A stretch of 64,000 bases of DNA from Halioxenophilus aromaticivorans (GCF_042850945.1 NZ_AP031496.1:4030001-4094000); one strand, 5' to 3'. Numbered from the stretch's first letter, positions 53,893 through 63,092 are shown. The notes: generated from the sequence alone by a model not told the origin. Translations and numbers: made by a program.

Positions 53893-54975
53893 TCAGACAA
53901 CCTTGGCAGGTGAGCCGATTTTAGCTGGATCCAAATGCAGTAACTCACACGCATTCTTCCAACGAATCTTCTGTAAATCCTCATCGGTTAATTTTAAACC
54001 TTCGGTCAAATCATGACGCACAGCATCACTACCGCCAAAATTAGACCCATAGAGCACGCGGTCGGCACCAATAATATCGACCATGGCCTGCCGCATTGGT
54101 AGCTCATGCAACTCAACATCGAAATAGAAGTTTGGAAGATACTCTAAAAAGGGCTTTTTATTATGGAAGGTATCCAAGTTAGGGTTAGTTTGAGCAAAGC
54201 GCCCCAACTGATACGGAATAAAACCACCACCATGGGTGATGTACACTTTTAATTTAGGGAAACGATCAAACACGCCGCCATTGATCATGTACCAAAGGCA
54301 CTTCGATTCGTCGTAGTTCATGCCAACGATAGCGGTGGTCTCATAGCGATCCGTGTTGGCTTTATCCCCCCAGGTTACCGACTGGTTATAACCATGAACA
54401 AACATCGGCAAATCAAGATCGCACAATGCAGCCCAAACCGGGTCCATCTCTGGCGAGTCAAACTCCAGCCCACCAAAATTCGAACCACCGGCTACCAAAC
54501 CTTTTGCCCCAAGCTGGGTGCAGGCCCGGCGAATTTCTTTCGCCGCTTCTTCGGGTACATTAAGCGGAGCGTGTGCCCAAAACATCAAACGATCGGGTGC
54601 GCCCGAACAGTAGTCCGCCAAAACATCATTTACTTTACGAGCAAAGGGAACGCCAAACTCAGGCTCTGCCCAATACATGTAACAGTGGCTGGGAACTGAC
54701 ACCACTTGGGCATTCTGACCGGCAGCATCCATTCCGGCCAAACGCGTTTTTGGGTCGCGCCATTTCTCCATATACTCTTTTACGTCCAAGGTCTTACCCT
54801 CAGCATGCGCCTTGCGCAGTGCCGCCTTGCGCTCGGGGGCACCCAAGGTTAAAACCCAGTCGCCAACGCGTAATTTGATATCACCGTCGCTTTGCAGCTC
54901 AAAGGCTGGGCCCCAGTACGGGTGTTGGTTGTAGTAATCAGGATGCGGTGCGTGAGCGTGAAGATCGATAAGCAT
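53893..54975 (-). CDS. Amidohydrolase-2 (ACMSD-like) decarboxylase/hydrolase
   Basis: 360 residues. Metal motif IDLHAHAPHPDYY (HxH), MFVHGYNQS, YITHGGGFIPYQLGRF, and GADRVLYGSNFGGSDAV, where the Asp of the usual GSDYP block is Asn with a GSD two residues later. The family has ACMSD, 5-carboxyvanillate and resorcylate decarboxylases and C-C hydrolases. Possibly decarboxylates a ring or cleavage product before the FAH step. Only distantly like the amidohydrolase at 23572. Confidence 0.9.
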   Translation of the reverse strand: MLIDLHAHAPHPDYYNQHPYWGPAFELQSDGDIKLRVGDWVLTLGAPERKAALRKAHAEGKTLDVKEYMEKWRDPKTRLAGMDAAGQNAQVVSVPSHCYMYWAEPEFGVPFARKVNDVLADYCSGAPDRLMFWAHAPLNVPEEAAKEIRRACTQLGAKGLVAGGSNFGGLEFDSPEMDPVWAALCDLDLPMFVHGYNQSVTWGDKANTDRYETTAIVGMNYDESKCLWYMINGGVFDRFPKLKVYITHGGGFIPYQLGRFAQTNPNLDTFHNKKPFLEYLPNFYFDVELHELPMRQAMVDIIGADRVLYGSNFGGSDAVRHDLTEGLKLTDEDLQKIRWKNACELLHLDPAKIGSPAKVV

Positions 54976-55192
54976 GGATTAGAACCCTCCGATACACGGC
55001 AGAACAGCGAAAGCCAATAGCCGTGTTACCTATAATTTTTATTAATAATCAAATCGTATAGGCTGATAAAGCCCCAACGAAACCGAGACACCGACAAATA
55101 TATACAGATATTTATTTTATGTCTAACTTGTTTTGTCGGTTTCCCGTAAATCAGTAAGAAAAAAGGCTAGTTTAAAACAGCTCGCGGTAAAT

Positions 55193-55993
55193 TTAGACGT
55201 CTATAATCGGTGTGCCTTGAGGCCTGGAATTATAACCGGGCAAATGCAAACCACCGTCAACATGCAGTGTTTCTCCCGTCACATAACGCGATAAATCACT
55301 GGCTAAAAACAATGCCGCCGGGCCGATATCCTCTTCAGGGTCGCCGCAACGCCCAAGCGGCCTCATTGCTGCCGCACGCTCTTTAAACTCGGGGTTCTCG
55401 GCAGCCATTTTATGAAACGTAGCCCCCATCGCAGTCGGTGCAATGGCGTTGACGGTAATATTAAAACGCCCCCACTCCGCAGCAGCACTGCGAGTCAAGC
55501 CTATAATGCCTGCTTTGGCGGTATTGTAATCCGCATGCAACCAAGCGCCGATGTCGACATCGATAGAAAAGAAATTAATTATTTTGCCACCGCCGCGTTG
55601 ACGCATATGAGGCAAGCATGCCTGCATTGCCCACCAGCTGGCCTTGATGGTAGACGTCAGCGTTTGTTCTAACATCTCATCTGTTTTCTCTTCAAACAAA
55701 ACATTGGGCGTAGGAACAAAAGCATTATTTACTAGGATATCAACACCGCCGAACGCCTCTACGGCTGCATCCACAGCGCCCAACAAGGACGTTTTATCCG
55801 TCACATCGGTTTTAATAAAAAGCCCTTCTCCACCTAACGCGCTCAATTCATCAGCAACTTGAGCCCCCGCTTTTGAATCGATCTCGGCCACGACAACACA
55901 GGCACCTTCGCGAGCAAAACGACGCGCAATTCCTCGGCCTATGCCGCCCCCGCCACCCGTGATTAGAGCCACCTTCCCGGTAAGTAATCCCAT
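55193..55993 (-). CDS. Short-chain dehydrogenase/reductase
   Basis: 266 residues. GGGGGIGRGIARRFA near 13-27, NNAFVPTPN, catalytic Ser in INFFSIDVD, and Tyr/Lys in DYNTAKAGIIG. First gene of the minus-strand run that goes through amidohydrolase, FAH, hydroxyacyl-CoA dehydrogenase, thiolase, SDR and VOC to the crotonase, with 217 nt before the next gene. With the ring-hydroxylating dioxygenase nearby, a dihydrodiol dehydrogenase role is possible but unproven. Confidence 0.93.
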   Translation of the reverse strand: MGLLTGKVALITGGGGGIGRGIARRFAREGACVVVAEIDSKAGAQVADELSALGGEGLFIKTDVTDKTSLLGAVDAAVEAFGGVDILVNNAFVPTPNVLFEEKTDEMLEQTLTSTIKASWWAMQACLPHMRQRGGGKIINFFSIDVDIGAWLHADYNTAKAGIIGLTRSAAAEWGRFNITVNAIAPTAMGATFHKMAAENPEFKERAAAMRPLGRCGDPEEDIGPAALFLASDLSRYVTGETLHVDGGLHLPGYNSRPQGTPIIDV

Positions 55994-56037
55994 AGTATTT
56001 CTCTCATTTATTGTTTGTTCCGCTACCGACAGTTTAC

Positions 56038-56055
56038 GTGCAAATTATTTTGCAC
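56038..56055. promoter_or_regulatory. Palindrome GTGCAAA-N4-TTTGCAC
   Basis: Perfect 7-bp arms with TTAT between them, 45 nt upstream of the SDR start at 55993 and 76 nt upstream of the DUF2889 start, in their divergent promoter region. Confidence 0.5.
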
Positions 56056-56058
56056 CAC

Positions 56059-56074
56059 TATACGAAACCGTATA
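56059..56074. promoter_or_regulatory. Palindrome TATACG-N4-CGTATA
   Basis: Perfect 6-bp arms with AAAC between them, 3 nt from the previous palindrome. Two different dyads side by side suggest either two regulators or a promoter core (TATA-rich) beside an operator. Confidence 0.45.
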
Positions 56075-56130
56075 TATTGAACATATTTAATAATAATGTA
56101 TATGTTTTTGTAATCCTAGGGGAATTCGCC

Positions 56131-56865
56131 ATGCCTAGCTTTAGACGTGTCATCGAGATTAGGACACTAGGCAACCAACAACAGGGCTCTATTAAAGCCG
56201 CACTAGAAGACGACTACCATCACTTCCGCGTCGAGTTGAGGGTGACGGACGGCACCATTAAATTTGCCAAAGGTACGGCCCTACGCACCCCCTACACACT
56301 GTGCAAAAATTCCGTGGAAGCCTTACCATCTCTGGAAGGTAAATCCGCCGTATCAACTAGCCAAGCCATTAATCAAATAACCGATGCTAAATTGCAATGC
56401 ACCCATCAACTCGATTTAGCCGGGCTCGGCTTAGCCGCTCTAGCCAAGCATATTGCCCGCCGACGTTATGATATCGAAGTACCTCGTCATGTGAACGGCC
56501 AAACGACACCATCATTATCCCGCGATGGCGATCCCTATCTTTGCTGGACTGTCGACAACGATGAAATTAAATCGCCTGATCTATTTGCAGGCGTTTCAAT
56601 TGGCCGGGGGATGGCAAGCTGGGCAAGCAGCCACCTAGATCCTGAGATGACAGAAGCGACATTGGTTCTACGCCGATGCACCATGATATCCGTTGGCAGG
56701 TTAAGAAATTTAGATCTAGAGCGGCACGCCCACCCCTGGGGCCGATGTTATGTGCAACAGCCCGAGCGAGCCATATACGCAACGCGTATCATTGGCTCAA
56801 CGCAGGACTTTACCAACCGCTTAAACACGCTTTGCTCACAAGACCAGAACTGGTTACGGTTATAA
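56131..56865 (+). CDS. DUF2889 family protein
   Basis: 244 residues from the ATG at 56131, with AGGGGA 8 nt upstream. The features I associate with DUF2889 are all seen: RRVIEIRTLG start, EDDYHHFRVELRVTDG, TALRTPYTLCKNSVEALPSLEG, and CTHQLDLAGLGLAALAKH. Function of the family is not known. It often stands among steroid/aromatic CoA-ester degradation genes. Divergent from the SDR at 55193 and convergent with the dioxygenase beta gene. No signal or membrane segment. Confidence 0.85.
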   Translation: MPSFRRVIEIRTLGNQQQGSIKAALEDDYHHFRVELRVTDGTIKFAKGTALRTPYTLCKNSVEALPSLEGKSAVSTSQAINQITDAKLQCTHQLDLAGLGLAALAKHIARRRYDIEVPRHVNGQTTPSLSRDGDPYLCWTVDNDEIKSPDLFAGVSIGRGMASWASSHLDPEMTEATLVLRRCTMISVGRLRNLDLERHAHPWGRCYVQQPERAIYATRIIGSTQDFTNRLNTLCSQDQNWLRL

Positions 56866-56968
56866 CCCGCCCTCCCCGTTTGGACCTGCTCACAAATCAA
56901 TTTATTTTAGCCGTATCGGCCCGCCCACACACTAACCGCAAGCAGCGTACGTTGCAGGCCGACCACGC

Positions 56969-57523
56969 TTACAAAAAAATCTGTAAATTAGGCGTGCCCA
57001 ATAAAGCCTGATCAATAATGACTTCTCGCTCGAACAACTTAAAGCCGTTATCAACCTTGCGTAATTTATCATGTCGCTCGCAAGGTATCAGGTCAAAAAA
57101 ATCATCGTCAAATCGATTACGGCTAACCATGGCGTAATTAATTACCGAAAATTCATCGCTTTTGTCTGTATTAAAAACCTGCACATTGGACACAAATCGA
57201 CGGATCCTCGACGGCGGGTTTTCAGCCCAAGCACTGCGCCCACACAAACGCATAATACGGCCCATGATAGAACGATAGTTATCGTCCATATGCATTACAG
57301 TACGAATCACTGTTTTAGATTGGCTGGCAAGGTCTAGCGTGTGTCGCATAGGGACGGTGTAAACCAAATCCTCAGCCAACATAGAGCCCCATTCTTGCAA
57401 TTTCATGTTGTCAAGTAGCAACGCTTCTGTGTAGTAGTGCTGCAGGATTTGATTATAGACTTCAGCTCCGATTGCCACCGGCTCTCCGAGCCCCTGATAA
57501 ACAGAAAATGTCGTTTCACTCAT
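56969..57523 (-). CDS. Ring-hydroxylating dioxygenase beta subunit
   Basis: 184 residues, normal size. NTF2-like fold with ILQHYYTEALLLDNMKLQEW, MLAEDLVYTVPMRHT and the conserved VMHMDDNYRSIMGRIMRLCGRSAWAENPPSRIRRFVSNV (quoted in parts: MDDNYRSI, RLCGRSAWAE, RIRRFVSNV). The subunit is structural in alpha3beta3 Rieske dioxygenases. Lies 51 nt after the alpha gene. AGGAG lies 8 nt before the ATG. Confidence 0.94.
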   Translation of the reverse strand: MSETTFSVYQGLGEPVAIGAEVYNQILQHYYTEALLLDNMKLQEWGSMLAEDLVYTVPMRHTLDLASQSKTVIRTVMHMDDNYRSIMGRIMRLCGRSAWAENPPSRIRRFVSNVQVFNTDKSDEFSVINYAMVSRNRFDDDFFDLIPCERHDKLRKVDNGFKLFEREVIIDQALLGTPNLQIFL

Positions 57524-57574
57524 GATTTCATCTCCTAGGAATTGGTATTCTTGGTAAATAGTTAGCTTGCGAGC

Positions 57575-58969
57575 TTAGTCTTCAGCCGTCATTAACTCGT
57601 ACCAATATTTCCACCAATGCCACTGAGTGTCGTCTTTCGTGAAACCTTCATTTACGATGCCAGGCCCAGGCCAACCTTCCGGTTTACCCGTTTCATATAT
57701 TGCTTGATATTTTAAAGTACTGTTTCGCCCTTGAGCGCCTTTTGCCGATAAGGTCATGTGCGGCCAAGTATCGGAGTCATCGGATTCGACCATGCCAGAC
57801 GTACCCAACAATTGAACACTTTGCTGAATCATCTGCTCTTTCAACTCAGGAGGCGTATCTCTCTCTACGAATATCCAATTGGTGAACTCCAGCTTATCTG
57901 GGCCTTTTGGCACATAAGTGTGCAAAGCCAAAGAGCCCACCACAGTTCCATCCGGTTGCGGCAGATAGAGAAATTCAAAAATTATGTTCGGAAACATACC
58001 GCCCACCTGCGGCGGCATCCAGGCCATTACTTCCAGCTGCTCAGGCGTCATGGTTTCAAATAAATCATCAACCATTTCTGAGGTCATACCAGGAGGTGGT
58101 AAAGCGCGAAGCTTTTCCTCTACCGACAGCTCTGAAGGATCTTTACCCGTTAATTTAACGATTTTTCGAGCCAAATCGATACAACGCAGTGCATGACCAT
58201 GGGGAGAACTGACTTCAGCGCCCAACATCTCTTTAGCCAACTCACTGCCTTGTGTGCCTTCATCAGAAGAATAGTTACCCATCTCGCCAAGCCAACGGTG
58301 TAAGGTTAGCGTGTGGTAACCATCCGCAGCCGACTGTTCCCCTGCTGTTTTCCAGTTAGCGCGAATAATAAAACGCTGTGGGGGACCAGCTACTTCCAGA
58401 CCTTTCTTTGAGCGACAATACAGCATGTCGTAATACCACTTGGTATCCCCTAAAAACTCTTCCAGTGATGGGCCGTTTATATTCCAAGTCGCCCAAACTA
58501 AGCCGCCGTATAACGTTACTCGTGCTTTGGTTAAGCCCAACTCTTCTTTACCACGCATTTTGCCGTGCATGCACTGATCTGCAACCGGAGAACCGAGAAA
58601 ATCCCCGTCAGATTTAAACGCCCAGCCGTGATAGATACAGGTATGGACGTTGGTATTACCACTTTCATGGGTCGTAATTTTCATACCACGATGAGGACAT
58701 ACGTTAAGCATGACATGAACTTCGCCTTTGCGATCACGACTTACAATAACGGAATCTTCGCCCATATGGCGCTGCATAAAATCGCCTTTGTTCGGTATTT
58801 CAGATTCATGACCAAGTAACAGCCAAATCTTTCCGAAGATTTTTTCTTGTTCTATATCGTAAATTTCTCGATCTGAAAGCGTGCGCAGCTTAACTTCACG
58901 CATTTCCAAATCCACCAAATCACTAATGGCAGTGCCATCAGCCAGCCTTCTGCCCGTTTTCTGTGTCAT
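57575..58969 (-). CDS. Ring-hydroxylating dioxygenase alpha subunit (Rieske)
   Basis: 464 residues with both centres. Rieske ligands Cys91/His93 (NVCPHRGMK) and Cys111/His114 (TCIYHGWAF); bridging Asp216 and iron ligands His219 and His224 (AADGYHTLTLH); likely third ligand Asp near 384 (VERDTPPEL). With its beta subunit it should hydroxylate an aromatic or similar ring, supplied with electrons by a ferredoxin such as 46829-47146. Long N-terminal extension before the Rieske domain as in naphthalene-dioxygenase-type enzymes. AGGAG lies 7 nt before the ATG. Confidence 0.95.
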   Translation of the reverse strand: MTQKTGRRLADGTAISDLVDLEMREVKLRTLSDREIYDIEQEKIFGKIWLLLGHESEIPNKGDFMQRHMGEDSVIVSRDRKGEVHVMLNVCPHRGMKITTHESGNTNVHTCIYHGWAFKSDGDFLGSPVADQCMHGKMRGKEELGLTKARVTLYGGLVWATWNINGPSLEEFLGDTKWYYDMLYCRSKKGLEVAGPPQRFIIRANWKTAGEQSAADGYHTLTLHRWLGEMGNYSSDEGTQGSELAKEMLGAEVSSPHGHALRCIDLARKIVKLTGKDPSELSVEEKLRALPPPGMTSEMVDDLFETMTPEQLEVMAWMPPQVGGMFPNIIFEFLYLPQPDGTVVGSLALHTYVPKGPDKLEFTNWIFVERDTPPELKEQMIQQSVQLLGTSGMVESDDSDTWPHMTLSAKGAQGRNSTLKYQAIYETGKPEGWPGPGIVNEGFTKDDTQWHWWKYWYELMTAED

Positions 58970-59028
58970 ATTATTCTCCTAATCAGAGCCTCTGTTGGGT
59001 GCCTAGCGGCGCCCAAACGGTAAGATCA

Positions 59029-60018
59029 TTATCCTTCAGGCTTTATAATTTTACTTCGCAAAATGCCAATTTGTTCAATCTCAAGCTCGACCACATCGTT
59101 TGGCTTGAGATAGCGTAATTGTTCCAGGCCGCAACCATTGCCAACGGTTCCAGAGCCCAGAACTTCTCCAGGATACAGCGTCTCATCTTGCGAAATGTGG
59201 GCAATTACATCCTCGAATTGCCAGTGCATTTCTCGAGTATTACCGCGACCCCACTCTTCACCATTAACGCGCGCGATCATAGTTAAATTATACGGATCTT
59301 CAATTTCATCAAGGGTAACCAGACACGGCCCCATGACATTGCCTGTATCGAAATCTTTTCCTTTAGCGGGACCTAATTTCCCGGGCATTTCTCGTCCCTG
59401 CGCATCCCGCGCACTCATATCATTAAAAATAGTAAAGCCGGCAATGTAATCTCGCGCTTTTTCTCGTGCGATGTTTTTACCTTTTTTAGCAATATAACAA
59501 CCAAGTTCTAATTCAAAATCCATCAAACGGCTGTAGGAAGGCCAGATCACATCTTGATCGGCACCAATCACTGCAAAACGATTTGCCTTGTAATAAATGG
59601 GCTGGCGGCGAAACGCCTCGATAACACGATCGTCTTCGCTGGTATCAATTTCTTTGAGGGCGGCTTCCGGATCAGGCTCACGAGCAACCTTTGCTCTTCT
59701 GGCTGCTTGGTAACACTGCTGTAAATGCAATTCAAAGCAGGAACAATCCCGTATTTGGGGTGGCGGCTGAATGGGTGCCAACAGTGTGACTGTGGCGCGC
59801 TCGATTACCGCAGCCGTTGGCGCTTTAGCGACCAGCGCTCTGGCTGCCGCAAGAGCACCCTGGCCCGCATCTAGCAGACTCTGGATGCTACTAAATTCTG
59901 GCCCAGCTGTACCGCTTGTACTGGCTGCTTGCTGTAGATCAACAATCAGCTGATCCTGTTCGATAAAAGCGCCCGCACGCTGTAAACCTTGCTGATCTTG
60001 ATAGGTAACAAGCCGCAC
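59029..60018 (-). CDS. Fumarylacetoacetate hydrolase (FAH) family protein
   Basis: 329 residues, GTG start with GGGAG 6 nt upstream. DFELELGCYIAKKGKNI holds the Glu-x-Glu metal pair, followed by IFNDMSARDAQGREMPG, AKGKDFDTGNVMGP, and LYPGEVLGSGTVGNGCGLEQ. It probably hydrolyses or isomerises a 2-oxo-dienoate from ring cleavage. Leads the minus-strand set FAH - dioxygenase alpha - beta, divergent from the DUF35 gene. Confidence 0.93.
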   Translation of the reverse strand: MRLVTYQDQQGLQRAGAFIEQDQLIVDLQQAASTSGTAGPEFSSIQSLLDAGQGALAAARALVAKAPTAAVIERATVTLLAPIQPPPQIRDCSCFELHLQQCYQAARRAKVAREPDPEAALKEIDTSEDDRVIEAFRRQPIYYKANRFAVIGADQDVIWPSYSRLMDFELELGCYIAKKGKNIAREKARDYIAGFTIFNDMSARDAQGREMPGKLGPAKGKDFDTGNVMGPCLVTLDEIEDPYNLTMIARVNGEEWGRGNTREMHWQFEDVIAHISQDETLYPGEVLGSGTVGNGCGLEQLRYLKPNDVVELEIEQIGILRSKIIKPEG

Positions 60019-60248
60019 TTAATACTCCCGAAGATTGTTATTGGTCTGCTCGATCATCAATGCGCCTGATTCGTTGTTGTGTAGCTTTTTAACACTTAAG
60101 GCAGGCAACGTTACGAGAATCAAAACCATTTTTATAAAATTATTGATGGAAAATACTAAACAGATTCGTATATTGTGTCTACAAACCATAAGTTAAAGAT
60201 GCTTTACTCTTGGTAAAACAATATAAAAACAGGCTTAGCGATCAAACT

Positions 60249-60647
60249 ATGACCAGAAAACTACCGGCGTTAACTCCCGAAAACAGCTCCTTCTGGCAAG
60301 GAGGGAAAACCAACCAACTTATGATGCACTTTTGTCGCCAATGTGACCGCTACTTTCACCCTCCAGGACCGGTTTGTCCTAGTTGTGCCAGTGATGCCGT
60401 CCACCCAAAAGCCGTTTCAGGTAACGGCCGGATTCTTTCCTTCACGGTGAACTACCAACCCTGGGCAAAAGATCTCACTGTGCCATACAGCATAGCCATT
60501 ATCGAACTTGACGACCAACAAGGCCTTCAGTTTATTAGCAACGTCATTAACTGCGACCCCGAAACACTTAGTGTTGGTTTACCGGTAAAGGTTTGCTTTG
60601 AGCAGCACGATGATGTTTGGATTCCATTGTTCGAGGTAAACCAATGA
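60249..60647 (+). CDS. DUF35 (ChsH2-like) protein with intact zinc ribbon
   Basis: 132 residues from the ATG at 60249 (weak ribosome site; a TTG at 60210 is the alternative). Four zinc-ribbon cysteines are present: FCRQCDRYF (Cys29, Cys32) and PVCPSCASDA (Cys43, Cys46). The OB-fold follows (SGNGRILSFTVNYQPW, YSIAIIELDDQQGLQFISNV). Its stop overlaps the ATG of the thiolase-like gene (ATGA). This layout equals the ChsH2-Ltp2 unit, where the DUF35 protein is needed for retro-aldol cleavage of a steroid side chain. Confidence 0.9.
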   Translation: MTRKLPALTPENSSFWQGGKTNQLMMHFCRQCDRYFHPPGPVCPSCASDAVHPKAVSGNGRILSFTVNYQPWAKDLTVPYSIAIIELDDQQGLQFISNVINCDPETLSVGLPVKVCFEQHDDVWIPLFEVNQ

Positions 60648-61837
60648 ACGTAGCAAATATAGGCGAGAAGAAAGTCGCCATCACTGGAACCGGGCAATCA
60701 GAGGTGGGCCGCCCCTCTAACCTTTCTGCACTAAAATTAACCACGGACGCCTGCTTGGAAGCCATTGCAGACGCCGGCTTGACCAAAGCCGAGATCGATG
60801 GCGTTGCCTGTTGGCCCGGCGATAATAACAACGGCAGTGCCTTCTCTCCGGTCGGCCCTAACGCCTTAATTTCAACGCTGGGCTTAAACGTCAACTGGTT
60901 TGGCGGCGGTTATGAAGGACCAGGCCCCTTGGCCGGAGTGATCAACGGGGCCATGGCCATTGCCGCCGGCTTTTGTAAACACGTATTAGTCTTTAGAGCC
61001 ATTACCGAGTCAACCCAGCGACAAACCGATAAAACCGCCAGTGCGCTCAACAATAAAACCGTGGGCCGAGACACCAGCTTTTTTTGGCAATGGTATACCC
61101 CATTTGATGTACGATCGGCCATTAACCTAGCCGCACTGTACGCCCAACGCCATTTTCATCTTTACGGAACGACCCAAGAGCAACTGGCCCAAATTGCGCT
61201 CACTTGCAGAGATAATGCCGTCTTAAACCCAAAGGCGGTATTTCGCACACCGTTAACGCTTCCTGATTACTTACAATCCAGAATGATTTCCTCCCCGTTG
61301 CGATTGTACGACTGCGACGTTCATTGCGATGCCGCTACGGCCATAATACTTTCCCGCAGCGATGTCGCGAAAGACACGGCGCATGCGCCTATTCGTATCG
61401 AAGCGATCGGCTCAGCACTGAACCAACCCTGGAGCTGGGATCAAATTGATTTAACCGGTATGGCCGCCATCGATGCGGCCAACATGATGTGGTCCAGAAC
61501 CGACTACCGCCCGGAAGACGTTCAGCAAGCGCAGTTATACGACGGTTTTTCGATCTTCACTCTACTGTGGCTGGAAGCCTTAGGCCTGTGCCCAACAGGT
61601 GAAGCCGGAACATTTATTGAATCTGGTGCCAACATCAGCCGGCAAGGCCAGCTTCCCATCAATACCAATGGTGGCCAACTGTCTGGCGGCAGAACCCATG
61701 GCTTGGGCTATGTAATGGAAGCCTGTGAACAGCTTTGGGGGCGTGCTGGAGACCGACAAATCAAGCCACACCAGGTCGCCGTTGCCGCATCAGGCGGTGG
61801 CCCACTGGCCGGCAGCCTACTGCTGGTAAAAGATTAA
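60644..61837 (+). CDS. Ltp2-like thiolase-fold protein (putative retro-aldolase)
   Basis: 397 residues from the ATG at 60644, with GAGG 7 nt upstream and 4-nt overlap with the DUF35 gene. N-terminal VAITGTGQSEVGRPS; NWFGGGYEGPGPLAG where a thiolase would have its reactive Cys; LYDCDVHCDAATAIIL; YDGFSIFTLLWLEALGLC; and PINTNGGQLSGGRTHGLGY near the C-terminus. The lost cysteine and the DUF35 partner agree with an aldolase acting on a beta-hydroxyacyl-CoA rather than a thiolase. Confidence 0.9.
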   Translation: MNVANIGEKKVAITGTGQSEVGRPSNLSALKLTTDACLEAIADAGLTKAEIDGVACWPGDNNNGSAFSPVGPNALISTLGLNVNWFGGGYEGPGPLAGVINGAMAIAAGFCKHVLVFRAITESTQRQTDKTASALNNKTVGRDTSFFWQWYTPFDVRSAINLAALYAQRHFHLYGTTQEQLAQIALTCRDNAVLNPKAVFRTPLTLPDYLQSRMISSPLRLYDCDVHCDAATAIILSRSDVAKDTAHAPIRIEAIGSALNQPWSWDQIDLTGMAAIDAANMMWSRTDYRPEDVQQAQLYDGFSIFTLLWLEALGLCPTGEAGTFIESGANISRQGQLPINTNGGQLSGGRTHGLGYVMEACEQLWGRAGDRQIKPHQVAVAASGGGPLAGSLLLVKD

Positions 61838-61916
61838 CAGCCTCGATGAAAAAGAACTACTTAACCTCAAGGCTCAGCTTAAAACAGTCTAACTTAAACA
61901 CAATAAGGAAAATAAA

Positions 61917-62741
61917 ATGCCCGATAACAGTATAGACTTTTCTGCTCAATACGGCCCCTGGGCGCTCATTGTTGGCGCCTCACACGGCACTGGCGCCGAG
62001 TGCGCTCGACAACTGGCCGCCCAGGGTCTCAATTGTGTGCTTGTGGCCCGCAATAGCGCGGCGTTGCAAGCATTGAAAAACGAATTGGAATCGAGCTTTT
62101 CTGTTGAAGCTCGGGTCATCAGCGCTGATTTATCAACGAACGACGGCGTGAAAAAAACATTGGCTACCCTTGAAGATTTAGACCTTGGCCTTCTGGTGTA
62201 CAACGCGGGCGCCCCGGCCTACCCCAGTACTTTTATCAACGCGCCGTTACAGACGTGGACCGATTTAATCAACCTTGGCGCTAATTCACTAATGAGCATT
62301 ACTCATGCAGCGGCCAAGCGACTCAGCAACCGTGGCCGAGGCGGCATTCTATTTATCGGCTCACAAGCCGCTTTAGGCGGTAATAAAAAGTTTGCAATGT
62401 ACACGGCGACCAAAGCATTTATGCTGAATTTAGGCGAATCTTTATGGATGGAACTTAAAGACAGTGGCGTGGATGTTCTAAATTTTTTAATTCAAGTCGT
62501 CGACACACCCACATTGCGCAAAGAAATGCAGCGTGCCGGAATAGAAGGCAGCGATGCCGAAACCATTCCTGGTGTGTATCCAGCCAAGACAATTATAGAA
62601 CTCGCCTTGCGAGAGCTACCCAACGGCCCGACCTTTGTGCACCCGCAAGACGAAGAAACCAATGCTGGCATTGGCATCCAGCGTAAACGAGATATAGAAG
62701 AGCGATGGGAGCACACAGCGCCTTATGTTGGCGAGGATTAA
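61917..62741 (+). CDS. Short-chain dehydrogenase/reductase
   Basis: 274 residues. GASHGTGAECARQLA near 20-34, YNAGAP, catalytic Ser in LFIGSQAALGG, Tyr/Lys in AMYTATKAFML. Resembles the 17-beta-hydroxysteroid-dehydrogenase-12/ketoacyl-reductase branch. AAGGA lies 7 nt before the ATG. Third gene of the plus-strand set behind the putative aldolase, so reduction of the ketone or aldehyde it releases would make sense. Confidence 0.93.
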   Translation: MPDNSIDFSAQYGPWALIVGASHGTGAECARQLAAQGLNCVLVARNSAALQALKNELESSFSVEARVISADLSTNDGVKKTLATLEDLDLGLLVYNAGAPAYPSTFINAPLQTWTDLINLGANSLMSITHAAAKRLSNRGRGGILFIGSQAALGGNKKFAMYTATKAFMLNLGESLWMELKDSGVDVLNFLIQVVDTPTLRKEMQRAGIEGSDAETIPGVYPAKTIIELALRELPNGPTFVHPQDEETNAGIGIQRKRDIEERWEHTAPYVGED

Positions 62742-63044
62742 TTTAGCGCCGAACAGCAAATATAATTCAGCGAGCTTTCGCTTGTAGAAATACAACTTTT
62801 GGGCCCAAAGATTCACTTCCTACATTTTCGCAATTCAAAAGAAGATGGATCTAAGGGCTAAAGTAAATTAGTTCAGATCAAAAAAACGGGGCTTCTAGAG
62901 TCTATAATTATGGCCTGACGATCAATCTGGTTATTGTGTTCAGATCTTCACGAGCATTTGAATTGAATTTCTCTAATCTACTGATTTATGAGTTCTGTCA
63001 AATTATGAGTTAAATGTGCCCGAGATAATTACCAGGAGCCCCGC
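62742..63044. other. 303-nt AT-rich non-coding stretch
   Basis: Follows the last intact gene. I see no gene, only lower GC than the catabolic part. It marks the border between the gene cluster and the insertion-sequence debris. Confidence 0.4.
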
Positions 63045-63092
63045 ATGAAAGAATCAACATTCAGCAATGACAAGATTATCGCCTTCTTCTAA
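63045..63092 (+). pseudogene. IS3-family OrfA remnant (first 15 codons)
   Basis: AGGAG 7 nt before an ATG, then MKESTFSNDKIIAFF and a stop. This matches the start of IS3-type OrfA proteins (MKxSxFTExQIIAIL). Everything after is lost. Confidence 0.6.

Noticed and set aside
40183..55128. Exact 16-nt sequence ATTTTATGTCTAACTT upstream of two minus-strand genes (about 40186 and 55113)
   Set aside because: A 16-nt exact match is expected about once or twice by chance in a window of this size, and neither copy is palindromic.
55090..55140. Inverted repeat ACCGACAAA / TTTGTCGGT separated by 33 nt
   Set aside because: Loop is long and AT-rich, with no T-run of a terminator; a role as regulatory site cannot be judged from one copy.
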